Origin: Blastocatellia bacterium
Lineage (GTDB): Bacteria > Acidobacteriota > Blastocatellia > Chloracidobacteriales > Chloracidobacteriaceae
NCBI GenBank assembly: GCA_019695185.1
Contig: JAIBAN010000073.1
Span: 1 to 41,074, forward strand
DNA: 41,074 nt
Reading direction: 5' to 3'
Below the pieces are notes generated by a model. That model saw nothing but the letters and a program-made list of their open reading frames with translations, searched no databases and had not been told where the DNA came from. Of this stretch, positions 1 through 8,433 are shown piece by piece (within the stretch, counting starts at the first letter, position 1; each line of letters opens with the position of its first letter). The position numbers were made by a program, and so were the translations under genes.

Positions 1-99
1 ACCCTGGTCCGAACTCTCTCTTTGCTTTCCTTAAAGCTCAGTCCTCAGTCCTCAGTCCTCAGTCCTGGTTTGGTCCTCAGTCCTCAGTCCTCAGTCCTG
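1..99. repeat. TCAGTCC short tandem array (C-rich arm)
   Basis: Two runs of the 7-nt unit TCAGTCC (GGACTGA on the other strand) from about 37 to 99, interrupted by CTGGTTTGG. This is the C-rich, right-hand arm; its expected G-rich partner would lie left of the window. The run overlaps the end of dapF and supplies its TGA stop codon. The first 36 bases show no recognisable feature. Confidence 0.9.
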
Positions 100-945
100 G
101 GTTGTCCCTTCAAACACAAAACACACCGGACCGGTCAAAACCACTGACCCACCCTCCAGCCAGGAAACCTGAAGCTCTCCCGCTTCGGTTTCAACCGTTA
201 CACACCGTTCGGCCACACCCCGTAAAATTGCTGCCACTGTCGCACCACAGGAGCCGGTGCCGGAGGAAAGCGTGGTGCCCACGCCGCGTTCCCAAAACAA
301 CACTTTCAGGCGTTGAGGGGAGAGGACTTTCACAAATTCAACATTGGTACGGGCTGGAAAAAGCGGGTGATGTTCGATTTTAGGGCCGATTTCAGCCACC
401 AATTGAGGGTCAAGTTCCTCGACGAAAATCGAACAATGAGGGTTTCCCATTGAGGTCAGGGTGGCGGTAAATTCCTTGCCTCCGGCCATCAGGGGCACAT
501 CCACGAGCGGCGGCTCGAAATCCAGATTGACCGGAATCAGTTCCGGTGCGAGCCGTGGGCGGCCAATCTCAACCCCAAACGAGAAATCCTTTCCGTTACG
601 TGATTGCAGGCGCAGACTGACCACGCCGGCATCGGTTTGAATGCGAATATTGTGACTCCTCCAACCCAGCGTCCGGTAACAAAAAGCCGCTGCGCAGCGA
701 ATGCCGTTGCCGGACATTTCCGCCCTTCCGCCATCGGCATTCCACAGCGTCATCTGAAAATCAGCGCCTGATTGTTCAAACGGAGTAACGGCAATCAAGC
801 CGTCTGCCCCAACGCCGTAATGCAGGCGGCAGAGATTGGCAGCCATTTCCGCCTGTGCTTCCGGGGTGGGTGCGCTTTGGGAAAACTCGTTTCCATCCAG
901 TAAGACAAAATCATTTCCGAGTCCGTGATATTTTTGAAATCGCAT
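91..945 (-). CDS. dapF: Diaminopimelate epimerase (Ser/Ser active-site variant)
   Basis: Predicted to interconvert LL- and meso-diaminopimelate in the cytoplasm, for lysine and peptidoglycan synthesis. The 284-residue length and the family blocks fit DapF: HGLGNDF at the N-terminus, NADGG near 69-73, GNGIRC at 79-84, GNPH in the middle, and ERGVGTT followed by SGTGSCG near 229. The odd feature is the active site. The two cysteines that act as acid and base in known DapF (the C of CGNG and the C of CGTG) are both serine here, Ser78 and Ser228; I checked both codons on the minus strand (TCC in each case). The fold and pathway assignment are secure, but activity cannot be assumed. The last codons read GAC TGA inside a GGACTGA array. 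The gene diverges from the export operon to its right. Confidence 0.9.
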   Translation of the reverse strand: MRFQKYHGLGNDFVLLDGNEFSQSAPTPEAQAEMAANLCRLHYGVGADGLIAVTPFEQSGADFQMTLWNADGGRAEMSGNGIRCAAAFCYRTLGWRSHNIRIQTDAGVVSLRLQSRNGKDFSFGVEIGRPRLAPELIPVNLDFEPPLVDVPLMAGGKEFTATLTSMGNPHCSIFVEELDPQLVAEIGPKIEHHPLFPARTNVEFVKVLSPQRLKVLFWERGVGTTLSSGTGSCGATVAAILRGVAERCVTVETEAGELQVSWLEGGSVVLTGPVCFVFEGTTQD

Positions 946-1141
946 CGTTACGAGTGCCGTCCCTTTGAATTAAGAAATGAGAAATGAAAAATGGGGTTCA
1001 AGCCTAATCCAAACCCTGGGATTTTTGGAATGGAAACCCCAACGCCCAGCATCTGAAACCCAAAATCCGAATGAACGGGAACGCTGTTTGCACCTTTTCA
1101 GTTGCAAGAGAATGCAGCGGGAAAGTGGGGAATTTTACTCA

Positions 1142-1897
1142 ATGCGGGCCGAAACACTCAAATCAGAATCAGCTTCTGCTAAAAAAATGCCGCCGGAAGT
1201 TGTCTTTTGGGCACGGCGGCTCAGTAAAGTGTATCAGATGGGGGAAGTGGAGGTGCAGGCGCTCCGAGAGGTGGAACTTGATTTGTACCAGGGCGAACTG
1301 GTGGTTCTGCTGGGTGCTTCGGGAAGCGGAAAATCAACCCTGCTCAATATTTTGGGAGGACTTGACCCACCCACCAGCGGAGAGGTTTTTTACCGCGACC
1401 ATAACCTTGCCGAGCAAAATGACGCCGAGTTGACCCGTTTCCGCCGCGAGCATGTCGGGTTTGTCTTTCAGTTTTACAATCTGATTCCCAGCCTGACCGT
1501 GCTCGAAAACGTCGAACTGGTCACGGAAATTGCTGCCAATCCGATGCCCGCAGCAGAAGCTCTGGACCTAGTGGGTTTGTCTGCCCGGCTTGACCATTTT
1601 CCGGCACAACTTTCCGGGGGAGAGCAGCAACGGGTGGCGATTGCCCGTGCCGTGGCCAAACGTCCGGATGTGCTGCTCTGTGACGAACCAACCGGCGCAC
1701 TTGATTTTCAGACCGGGAAACTGGTTTTGGAGGTCATCGAACGAATCAACACCGAACTGGGCACGACCACTGCCGTGATTACCCACAACGCAGCCATTGC
1801 CGAGATGGCAGACCGGGTGCTGCGGATGCGGAGCGGGCAGATTGTGGAAATTATGTGCAATCCGGTGAAAAAACATCCGGCTGATTTGGTCTGGTGA
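1142..1897 (+). CDS. ABC transporter ATP-binding protein (LolD/MacB type)
   Basis: This is the cytoplasmic ATPase of an export or lipoprotein-type ABC system. With the start chosen here it is 251 residues long, with Walker A GASGSGKST (58-66), Q-loop Gln110, signature LSGGEQQR (157-164), Walker B VLLCDEP (177-183) and H-loop His215. The LSGGEQQR signature and the short length are typical of the MacB/LolD/FtsE group. The frame is open back to an ATG at 977, but those 55 residues look non-coding, so the ATG at 1142 is preferred; the ATG at 1187 is also possible. The permease begins about 10 nt after the stop and the adaptor follows, so this is the first gene of a three-gene operon. The substrate is unknown. 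Confidence 0.9.
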   Translation: MRAETLKSESASAKKMPPEVVFWARRLSKVYQMGEVEVQALREVELDLYQGELVVLLGASGSGKSTLLNILGGLDPPTSGEVFYRDHNLAEQNDAELTRFRREHVGFVFQFYNLIPSLTVLENVELVTEIAANPMPAAEALDLVGLSARLDHFPAQLSGGEQQRVAIARAVAKRPDVLLCDEPTGALDFQTGKLVLEVIERINTELGTTTAVITHNAAIAEMADRVLRMRSGQIVEIMCNPVKKHPADLVW

Positions 1898-1906
1898 GGT
1901 GACCCT

Positions 1907-4273
1907 ATGGCAACGCTCGACCGCAAATTATGGCGGGATTGCGTGCATGTGCGCGGGCAACTGCTGGCGGTGGCCCTGGTGGTGGCATGCGGAGTGGCAG
2001 CCTACATTTCCATGGGCAGCACGTATCAATCGTTGTTGACTTCCCAGCAGACCTATTACCGGCAGTTTCGGTTTGGGGATGTGTTTGCCCAGGTCAAACG
2101 CGCTCCGCTGTCACTGGTCGGGCAAATTCGGGCTCTTCCAGGCGTTGCCGCCGTGCAGGCCCGAATTGTCATGGAAGTAACTCTTGACCTGCCCGGACGG
2201 AACGAACCGGCAACCGGGCGGCTGGTTTCGCTGCCGGAACACCGGACAGCCATCCTGAACGATATTTTTCTCCGCAGCGGACGGTACCCGGAACCGGCGC
2301 ACCCTGATGAAATCATTGTCAGTGAAGCATTTGCCCAGGCAAACCGGTTTACCGTGGGGGATTCTTTTCAGGCGGTTGTCAATGGCCGTCTGCGTCAACT
2401 GACCATTGTCGGGATTGCCCTGTCGCCTGAATACATTTACGAAGTTCGGGGCGGTGGCTCCATTTTTCCGGACAACCAGCGGTTTGGCATTCTCTGGATG
2501 AGTGAAAAAGCGCTGGGAGCTGCGTTTAACCTCGACGGAGCCTGTAACGACCTTTCCCTGACGCTGGCACCGGGAGCTTCCGAGGCCGAGGTTATTTCCC
2601 GTCTGGACGGACTGCTGGCGGATTATGGCGGACAGGGGGCCTACGGGCGCGAGGAACAAACCTCAAACCGGTTTATTTCCGACGAAATTGAACAAAACAA
2701 ATTCAGCAGCACGATTGTGCCGCTCATTTTTTTGGGAGTCGCCGCATTTTTACTGCACATCATTTTGTCCCGCCTGATTCGGATGGAGCGCAATCAAATC
2801 GCCCTGCTCAAAGCCTTTGGTTACGGCAATGCAGCAATTGGACTGCATTACCTGAAACTGGCGCTGGTTCCAGTCTGGGGCGGGGTTGTGCTGGGAACCG
2901 CGACGGGAATGTATTTAGGGGCCAAACTGACCGCGCTGTACACGCAGTTTTACCGGTTTCCGTTGTTGCGATATGAAGTGGGGGTGGATTTGCCCGCATT
3001 TGCCATTGTCATCAGTCTGGCAACCGCCGTCCTGAGTGTTTTCAGCACCTTGCGGGCGGCTGTCCGGGTGCCGCCTGCCGAGGCCATGCGCCCTGAGCCT
3101 CCGGCGCAGTTCCGGGTGGGCTGGTTTGAGCGAACCGGGTTGTATCACGGATTTTCCCCGGCGCTCCGAATGCTGTTCCGCAACCTGGAGCGCCGCCCGG
3201 CCAAGGCCCTTCTGTCCATTTTAGGCGTAGCCGTTTCGGTCGCCATTCTGGTGATTGGGTTTTATTTTTTTGATGCGTTTGACCGGATGATGTTCGTCCA
3301 GTTTGAAAAGGTTCAACGGCAGGATGTGACTGTCATGCTCAATGAAATCCGTCCGGCGCGGGTCCGGTTTGAACTAGCCCATTTGCCGGGAGTGATGGCG
3401 GTGGAACCGTTTCGGGCGGTGGCGGCCCGGCTTCGGTTTGAACATCATTCCCGCCGGGTCGGGCTGCTGGGGCTTGAACCAAACGGACAGCTCCATTGTC
3501 TGGTGGACCGTGACCTGCGCACGTTTCCTTTGCCGGCTCACGGTATCGTTCTCACCAAAAAACTGGCGGAAATCCTGGGTGTTCGGCTGGGGGATTCGCT
3601 TACGGTTGAAGTGTTGGAGGGCAACCGCCCGGTGCGGAAGGTCGAGGTCACCGGCTTGGTGGATGAACTGATGGGGCTTTCAGCCTATATGGAAATGCAA
3701 TTCCTGATGACCATGCTGGCAGAAGACCGCACTGTTTCCGGCGCTTATCTGAAAATTGACCCGGTGCAGGCCAATGTGTTGTATGCCCGGCTCAAGCGGA
3801 TGCCAGCCGTTAGCGGTGTCTCAATCCGGGCCGGAGAAATCCGCAGCATTGAGGAGACAATCGAACAAAGCATGGCGGTTTCAAATTCCATGCTCATCTT
3901 TTTTGCCGGAGTGATTGCCTTTGGCATCGTCTATAACGGGGCGCGGATTGCCTTGTCGGAGCGGGGGCGGGAATTGGCTTCCTTGCGGGTGCTTGGTTTT
4001 ACCCAGGCCGAGGTTGGCGTGATGCTGTTGGGCGAGCAGGCGATTTTGACCCTGCTGGGATTGCCGGTGGGCTGTGCCCTGGGTTTGGGGGTCTGTTGGT
4101 GGATTCCGAGCCGGTTGAATACGGAACTCTATCGAATGCCGTTTGTCTTCAACGCCACCTCGTATCTGTGGGCTTTTGCCGTGGTCGCCGCCGCCGCCTT
4201 TCTTTCGGGGCTGGTGGTGCGCCGTCGGATGCGGAACCTGGATTTGATTGCTGTTTTGAAGACACGGGAGTAA
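1907..4273 (+). CDS. ABC transporter permease, duplicated FtsX type
   Basis: This is the inner-membrane subunit working with the ATPase just upstream. The 788 residues show two halves. The first has a membrane helix at about 16-37, an extracytoplasmic core domain, and an FtsX module with three helices at about 265-395. The second has a helix at about 433-455, another extracytoplasmic domain, and an FtsX module at about 655-785. Known FtsX-family permeases of this duplicated form usually pair with a LolD-like ATPase and act by mechanotransmission rather than by forming a channel. The 10-nt gap after the ATPase implies translational coupling. Together with the adaptor downstream it may form a DevBCA- or MacAB-like exporter; no outer-membrane TolC partner is visible here. 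Confidence 0.88.
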   Translation: MATLDRKLWRDCVHVRGQLLAVALVVACGVAAYISMGSTYQSLLTSQQTYYRQFRFGDVFAQVKRAPLSLVGQIRALPGVAAVQARIVMEVTLDLPGRNEPATGRLVSLPEHRTAILNDIFLRSGRYPEPAHPDEIIVSEAFAQANRFTVGDSFQAVVNGRLRQLTIVGIALSPEYIYEVRGGGSIFPDNQRFGILWMSEKALGAAFNLDGACNDLSLTLAPGASEAEVISRLDGLLADYGGQGAYGREEQTSNRFISDEIEQNKFSSTIVPLIFLGVAAFLLHIILSRLIRMERNQIALLKAFGYGNAAIGLHYLKLALVPVWGGVVLGTATGMYLGAKLTALYTQFYRFPLLRYEVGVDLPAFAIVISLATAVLSVFSTLRAAVRVPPAEAMRPEPPAQFRVGWFERTGLYHGFSPALRMLFRNLERRPAKALLSILGVAVSVAILVIGFYFFDAFDRMMFVQFEKVQRQDVTVMLNEIRPARVRFELAHLPGVMAVEPFRAVAARLRFEHHSRRVGLLGLEPNGQLHCLVDRDLRTFPLPAHGIVLTKKLAEILGVRLGDSLTVEVLEGNRPVRKVEVTGLVDELMGLSAYMEMQFLMTMLAEDRTVSGAYLKIDPVQANVLYARLKRMPAVSGVSIRAGEIRSIEETIEQSMAVSNSMLIFFAGVIAFGIVYNGARIALSERGRELASLRVLGFTQAEVGVMLLGEQAILTLLGLPVGCALGLGVCWWIPSRLNTELYRMPFVFNATSYLWAFAVVAAAAFLSGLVVRRRMRNLDLIAVLKTRE

Positions 4274-4332
4274 GCCCGGAGGGCAAGGATTGAGGACTAA
4301 GGACTGAGGGATGGGGAAGGAAGGAAGAAGCC
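4274..4332. repeat. Degenerate GGACTGA copies inside the export operon
   Basis: Three imperfect copies of the GGACTGA unit (4287-4310) lie between permease and adaptor, without an opposite arm. They are followed by a purine-rich stretch GGGGAAGGAAGGAAG that may serve as ribosome binding site for the adaptor. Confidence 0.6.
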
Positions 4333-5535
4333 ATGAAACACACAGCGAAAAACAGGAACGGCATGTTTGTGGCAGCCGTGACAATCCTGGCTTTGGCAGC
4401 CGTGGTGTGGACCGTCATTCGACCGCAACCGCTCGAAGTCGAAACGGTGGCTGCAAAACGTGGGGCACTTCAGGTCACAGTGGATGCCGAAGGGAAAACC
4501 CGTTTTCATGACCGGTTTGTGCTGGCGGCTCCGGTGGGAGGCCGGTTGTCCCGGATTGCTTTGCACCGGGGCGACCCGGTGGCAAAAGACATGGTGGTGG
4601 CCCGGATTGACCCGGTGCCGCCGGCTTTGCTGGACCCTCGGCAACAGGCCGAAACACAAGCCCGCATGGCCGCTGCCCAGGCGGCCAAACGCGAAGCCGA
4701 GGTGATGGCGGAACATGCCCATGCCGCTGCCGAGCAGGCCAAACGGGAACTCGTCCGGGCTGAAAAACTGGCTGCCACGGGTGATATTTCGCGTCAGGAT
4801 TTGGAGCGCCGCCAGATGACGGCAACCACCATGGCCAAGGAACTGGAGGCCGCCCAGTTCAAAGTCCGGGAAGCCATGGCAACCGTGGCCGAGGTCAAAG
4901 CCACGTTACAAACCCCTTCCCAAACAGGCGGAAATCCGCCGGTAGTTGAAATTCGGGCTCCGGTGGCAGGCAGCGTGCTCCGTGTGATTGAAGAAAGCGA
5001 ACGGGTCGTCACCGCCGGTACACCATTGATTGAGGTCAGCAATCCCGGTGAACTGGAAATCGTGATTGATGTGCTTTCCACCGATGCCGTGAAAGTTTTA
5101 CCAGGAGCGGCGGTTTCAATTGAGGGTTGGGGCGGGGAAACCCCTCTGGCTGCGCAGGTTCGTTTGGTCGAACCGGCGGCTTTTACCAAGATTTCAGCCT
5201 TGGGGGTGGAGGAACAACGGGTCAACGTGGTTGCCGATTTTCGGGACCAGCCGCAGCGGTTGGGTGACGGTTTCCGGGTGGATGCCCGGATTGTCATTTG
5301 GGAACATTCGCAGGTGCTGAAAATTCCGACCAATGCGCTGTTTCGTCAAGGCACGGAATGGACGGTTTTTGTGGTGGAAAAGGGGCGGGCACGGTGCCGG
5401 TTGGTACGCATCGGCCATCAAAACGCCCAGGAAACGGAAATCACCGGCGGGATTGAAAATGGCACCCCGGTCATTGTGCATCCTTCCAATCAGGTGCTTG
5501 ATGGAAAAGCAGTGAAAACCATTGCAGCAGGCTGA
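4333..5535 (+). CDS. HlyD-type periplasmic adaptor protein
   Basis: This is a membrane-fusion or adaptor subunit of a tripartite exporter, predicted to be anchored in the inner membrane by an N-terminal helix (about 11-28) with the rest in the periplasm. After the helix come a short strand block and half of a lipoyl-like domain, then an Ala/Glu/Lys-rich helical hairpin at about 100-195. The second lipoyl half follows (EIRAPVAGSVLRV), then a beta-barrel region with LVEPAAFTKIS and a C-terminal membrane-proximal domain. This order is that of the HlyD/DevB/MacA family, and 400 residues is normal. It follows the ATPase and permease on the same strand, and a terminator lies about 45 nt beyond its stop. 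The cargo is unknown. Confidence 0.88.
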   Translation: MKHTAKNRNGMFVAAVTILALAAVVWTVIRPQPLEVETVAAKRGALQVTVDAEGKTRFHDRFVLAAPVGGRLSRIALHRGDPVAKDMVVARIDPVPPALLDPRQQAETQARMAAAQAAKREAEVMAEHAHAAAEQAKRELVRAEKLAATGDISRQDLERRQMTATTMAKELEAAQFKVREAMATVAEVKATLQTPSQTGGNPPVVEIRAPVAGSVLRVIEESERVVTAGTPLIEVSNPGELEIVIDVLSTDAVKVLPGAAVSIEGWGGETPLAAQVRLVEPAAFTKISALGVEEQRVNVVADFRDQPQRLGDGFRVDARIVIWEHSQVLKIPTNALFRQGTEWTVFVVEKGRARCRLVRIGHQNAQETEITGGIENGTPVIVHPSNQVLDGKAVKTIAAG

Positions 5536-5580
5536 AACCTCAACGTGGCCTTTCAAGGTTGCAAAGTTGCAAAGCAAAGA

Positions 5581-5606
5581 GCCCAGGGAGGCACCCTGGG
5601 CTTTTC
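5581..5606 (+). terminator. Intrinsic terminator after the export operon
   Basis: A perfect 8-bp GC-rich stem, GCCCAGGG/CCCTGGGC, with a 5-nt loop is followed by TTTT. It lies between two convergent genes and could stop transcription from both sides, though the T tract is better on the plus strand. Confidence 0.8.
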
Positions 5607-5652
5607 GCTTGCATGGCTTGTGATTGAAGTGACCGGGTTGGGTTGGTTCGGG

Positions 5653-7203
5653 TTACTTCGCTGCGGTTTTCGCTTTGGGCCGGGCCACCGCGTACATTTC
5701 CTGGGCAATGCGTGTGCCCAGGCCGTCCTGATAAAGATTAAAGTGGTCTTTGCCTTCAATAAACTCGATGCGGGCGTCGCTCTTGAGTTCCGCCAGGGTA
5801 TCCCGCAGCAGATAAAGCGGTTGCTCCAGGTGAAAGGTGTCAGCCGTGCCGACCGCGATATGCAGCTTGCCTTTCAGTTTGGGACCGAGTTTGGTCCAGT
5901 TGGCTTTGAGCAGGCGGCTGATGTCATAACGTTCCCAGGCTTGGGCGACTTCCGGGTTGAGGCGTCCGGTTGCCCGGTTAAAAAGCTGCATCGGCTGGCC
6001 GTTTTCGCCACGCGGGCTGAAAACCGCTTCAAACGAGGCCATTTGTCCGCCGTAAGCGCCCTGCACCAGTTCCCATTGGGCAAAGGCGTCAAGCTGCATC
6101 AGGTCACGGCCCTGAATCCGAAACAGTCCGTAGGGTTTGCCAGCATCATCATGGAAAAAATTATGTTTGTCGCCTTCGGTCAGATTCGGGCCGGTGAAGG
6201 ACCGGAAGTCCACCGGGTCCGGTGAAGTGGACCAGGTTCCGCCAAACACATCAGGGTAATTGATTTGCAGCCACAAGGTGGACCAGCCGCCCGAAGAATG
6301 CCCGGTCAGGAGCCGTCCTGAGGGAATGCCGTCCATACGGAAGGTTTTTTCCAGATAGGGAATCAGTTCTTTGGTCAGGGCCGTTCCCCACGGTCCATTG
6401 TTGACCGAATCGGCAAAGACATGATGGCCGAGCGGACATTGCGCACTGAGATAAACATGAATCATCTCCGGCAATTTGCCCGCCCCCATGGCCTTGATTT
6501 CTTCGGGGCCTTTCCACCAGGCCGCCCGCTGATTTCCGCCATAGCCGTGAACCTCATAAACGGTTGGATATTTTTGTTTTTTTCCATCCGCATAACTGGG
6601 CGGCAGCACGACCCCCGCCTGCATTTTGATGGGGCGACCCCAAAAGGCCGAAAGCGAAGGACTTTCAAATTCAACCAGCTTGATGTTTTCCGTTTCTTTG
6701 AGGGTTTGTGTGGGAACGACCTTGGTCAGCTTGAGTTCCACCGGTTCCGAGGCATTGGGTGTCAGGCTCGCCAGTTTGAGAATGGGGCTGTAGTAATCAC
6801 CCGACCCGGTCTGGCTGTAGGCATACGAATGGTCCCGGTCCAGCAACGCCATGATGTGATAGTTTCCAGCCGGTGCGCTTGAAAAGGGGGCCGGAAAAGC
6901 CAGCATGTCCGGGTCCACTTCGATTTCCTTGCCGGCTGTCAGGTTCTGAACCTCGACACCGGTCATCCAGACACTGGTGGGGTTGAAAAAATTCACTTCC
7001 AGCATGTCACCCCGTTGCGGAGCCGTGGTCATGAAAATCAGCAACCTGCCGGAAACCGGTTGCGGAGCCAGGGCGGCATCAACGCCGATTTTGAAACGGA
7101 TGCGGCTGGCGGCATGGGTGGTGGGTGCCTGGGCTTGCAGGAAAAAGCCAAATGCCAGCACAAACAGAAGATACAAAAAAGGCAGACGGGGGAGGTGTTT
7201 CAT
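5653..7203 (-). CDS. Secreted esterase-like alpha/beta hydrolase
   Basis: This is a putative esterase of the enterochelin esterase/esterase D fold. It has 516 residues with an N-terminal signal peptide ending near the Ala-rich segment at about 25-32, so it is likely periplasmic or secreted. The N-terminal half (about 35-190) is a beta-rich domain without a recognised name. The catalytic half has the nucleophile elbow GHSSGG with Ser303, and a C-terminal GKDHF with His487 as the likely catalytic histidine; the acid could be the Asp in GTADTFH. The substrate is unknown. The start codon lies only four bases from a GAGAATT tandem array, so there is no Shine-Dalgarno sequence in the usual place. 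It converges on the export operon. Confidence 0.8.
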   Translation of the reverse strand: MKHLPRLPFLYLLFVLAFGFFLQAQAPTTHAASRIRFKIGVDAALAPQPVSGRLLIFMTTAPQRGDMLEVNFFNPTSVWMTGVEVQNLTAGKEIEVDPDMLAFPAPFSSAPAGNYHIMALLDRDHSYAYSQTGSGDYYSPILKLASLTPNASEPVELKLTKVVPTQTLKETENIKLVEFESPSLSAFWGRPIKMQAGVVLPPSYADGKKQKYPTVYEVHGYGGNQRAAWWKGPEEIKAMGAGKLPEMIHVYLSAQCPLGHHVFADSVNNGPWGTALTKELIPYLEKTFRMDGIPSGRLLTGHSSGGWSTLWLQINYPDVFGGTWSTSPDPVDFRSFTGPNLTEGDKHNFFHDDAGKPYGLFRIQGRDLMQLDAFAQWELVQGAYGGQMASFEAVFSPRGENGQPMQLFNRATGRLNPEVAQAWERYDISRLLKANWTKLGPKLKGKLHIAVGTADTFHLEQPLYLLRDTLAELKSDARIEFIEGKDHFNLYQDGLGTRIAQEMYAVARPKAKTAAK

Positions 7204-7344
7204 AAGAGAATTGAGAATTGAGAATTGAGAATTGAGAATTGAGAATTGAGAATTCCCGTTGGCTTCTGATTCGAAAACGGCCCTTTGGGTGTTTTCCAGT
7301 GGAAAGCGCTGGCATTCTCAATTCTCAATTCTCAATTCTCAATT
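7204..7344. repeat. Inverted pair of GAGAATT arrays
   Basis: The left arm (7206-7254) holds seven direct copies of the 7-nt unit GAGAATT. The right arm (7314-7344) holds about four copies of the complement AATTCTC. They are separated by about 60 nt that contain no gene. The right arm runs into the TAA stop of the PfkB kinase gene, and the left arm ends four bases before the esterase start codon. Single-stranded DNA or RNA could fold into one long hairpin. Confidence 0.95.
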
Positions 7345-8269
7345 AGAACTCGTGGAGGTGTTCTTCAAAGTGGGTGATGGCTTTGAAGGTGCGGAAACGG
7401 TCGTTGATTTCATCGTAGGTCAGTTTCAACAACCGGTCTGTGCCAAACGATTCAATCGTGAAGGACGCCATGACCGAGCCGTAAATCATGGCCCGCCGCA
7501 ACGCTGCTTCGTCTTCGATGGTGTTGTTGGTGGCAGCCAGATAACCCATCACACCGCCGGCAAACGTGTCGCCTGCGCCGGTGGGGTCAACCACATCTTC
7601 CTGTGGATAGCCGGGAATTGCAAAATAGGAATTTTCGCCAAACAGGGCAGCTCCGTATTCGCCGCGTTTGACAATCAGCCGTTTCGGTCCCATGGCCCGG
7701 ATTTTCCGGGCTGCCCGAATGACATTCGGTTCCTGGGCCAGTTGCCGGGCTTCTTCGTCATTGATAATCAACAGGTCAATTTCTTTGAGGGCTTCGTGGA
7801 GGCTGTCAGGGGTGCCCGAAATCCAGAAATTCATCGTATCCATTCCGACAATTTTAGCCTGCGACTGTTTGCGCACGTTGGCTTGCAGCTCCGGGTGAAT
7901 ATTGCCCAAAAAGAGGTGGGTCATTTCGGCGGCGGCAGGAGCCAGGACCGGTTTGAAATCGGCAAAGACGTTCAACTGCGTGTCATGGGTGGTACGCGTA
8001 TTGAAGTCATAGCTGTATTCGCCAAACCAACGGAAGGATTTTCCGCCCGATACCCGTTCCAGATAGGTCAGGTCAATTTCCCGTTCCCGGAAAATCGCTT
8101 CATGGGTTTCGGTAAAATCGTCTCCGACAATGCCGACGACACTGACTTCGGTAAAGAACGAAGCGGCGATGGAAAAATAGGTGGCTGCCCCGGCCAGGAT
8201 GTCGTCCTGTTCGCCAAAGGGCGTTTTAATACGGTCAAACGCAACGGATCCAACAACAAGTAAGCTCAT
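7343..8269 (-). CDS. PfkB-family sugar or nucleoside kinase
   Basis: This is a cytoplasmic ATP-dependent kinase of the ribokinase/PfkB family, with 308 residues from the chosen start. The C-terminal PfkB signature DPTGAGDTFAGG contains the catalytic Asp and the anion hole; the N-terminus LLVVGSVAFD fits the family. The substrate cannot be read from the sequence; similar proteins are annotated as sugar or adenosine kinases. The open frame continues upstream to 8377, but that extension is a translation of a 9-nt tandem array (LPRLPGLPRLPRP), so the ATG at 8269 is the start. The stop codon TAA is shared with a GAGAATT array. It is likely its own transcription unit between two inverted arrays. 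Confidence 0.88.
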   Translation of the reverse strand: MSLLVVGSVAFDRIKTPFGEQDDILAGAATYFSIAASFFTEVSVVGIVGDDFTETHEAIFREREIDLTYLERVSGGKSFRWFGEYSYDFNTRTTHDTQLNVFADFKPVLAPAAAEMTHLFLGNIHPELQANVRKQSQAKIVGMDTMNFWISGTPDSLHEALKEIDLLIINDEEARQLAQEPNVIRAARKIRAMGPKRLIVKRGEYGAALFGENSYFAIPGYPQEDVVDPTGAGDTFAGGVMGYLAATNNTIEDEAALRRAMIYGSVMASFTIESFGTDRLLKLTYDEINDRFRTFKAITHFEEHLHEF

Positions 8270-8280
8270 GTTTTCTTTAG

Positions 8281-8433
8281 GTCTTGGGAGTCTTGGGAGT
8301 CCTGGGAGTCTTGGGAGTCTGAAAAAGGAACCCGCAACCAGTAAAAAGTAACAGGATTGTGCCCTGGTACCTGCCACCTGTCACACTTGGCTTTGACTCC
8401 CAAGACTCCCAGGACTCCCAAGACTCCAAGACT
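8281..8433. repeat. Inverted pair of GTCTTGGGA arrays
   Basis: The left arm (8281-8320) has four copies of the 9-nt unit GTCTTGGGA, one with T to C. The right arm (about 8395-8433) has the complement, including a matching variant copy (TCCCAGGAC). A CTTGGCTTTGACTCCC flank just before the right arm is also found at the other GTCTTGGGA locus, 2.8 kb away. No gene lies between the arms. Confidence 0.95.

Noticed and set aside
7259..8263. Plus-strand 334-residue open frame opposite the PfkB gene
   Set aside because: It is the antisense shadow of a well-supported kinase and starts in array sequence.
8270..8377. N-terminal extension of the PfkB kinase
   Set aside because: The extension is a translation of the GTCTTGGGA array; the family N-terminus begins at 8269.
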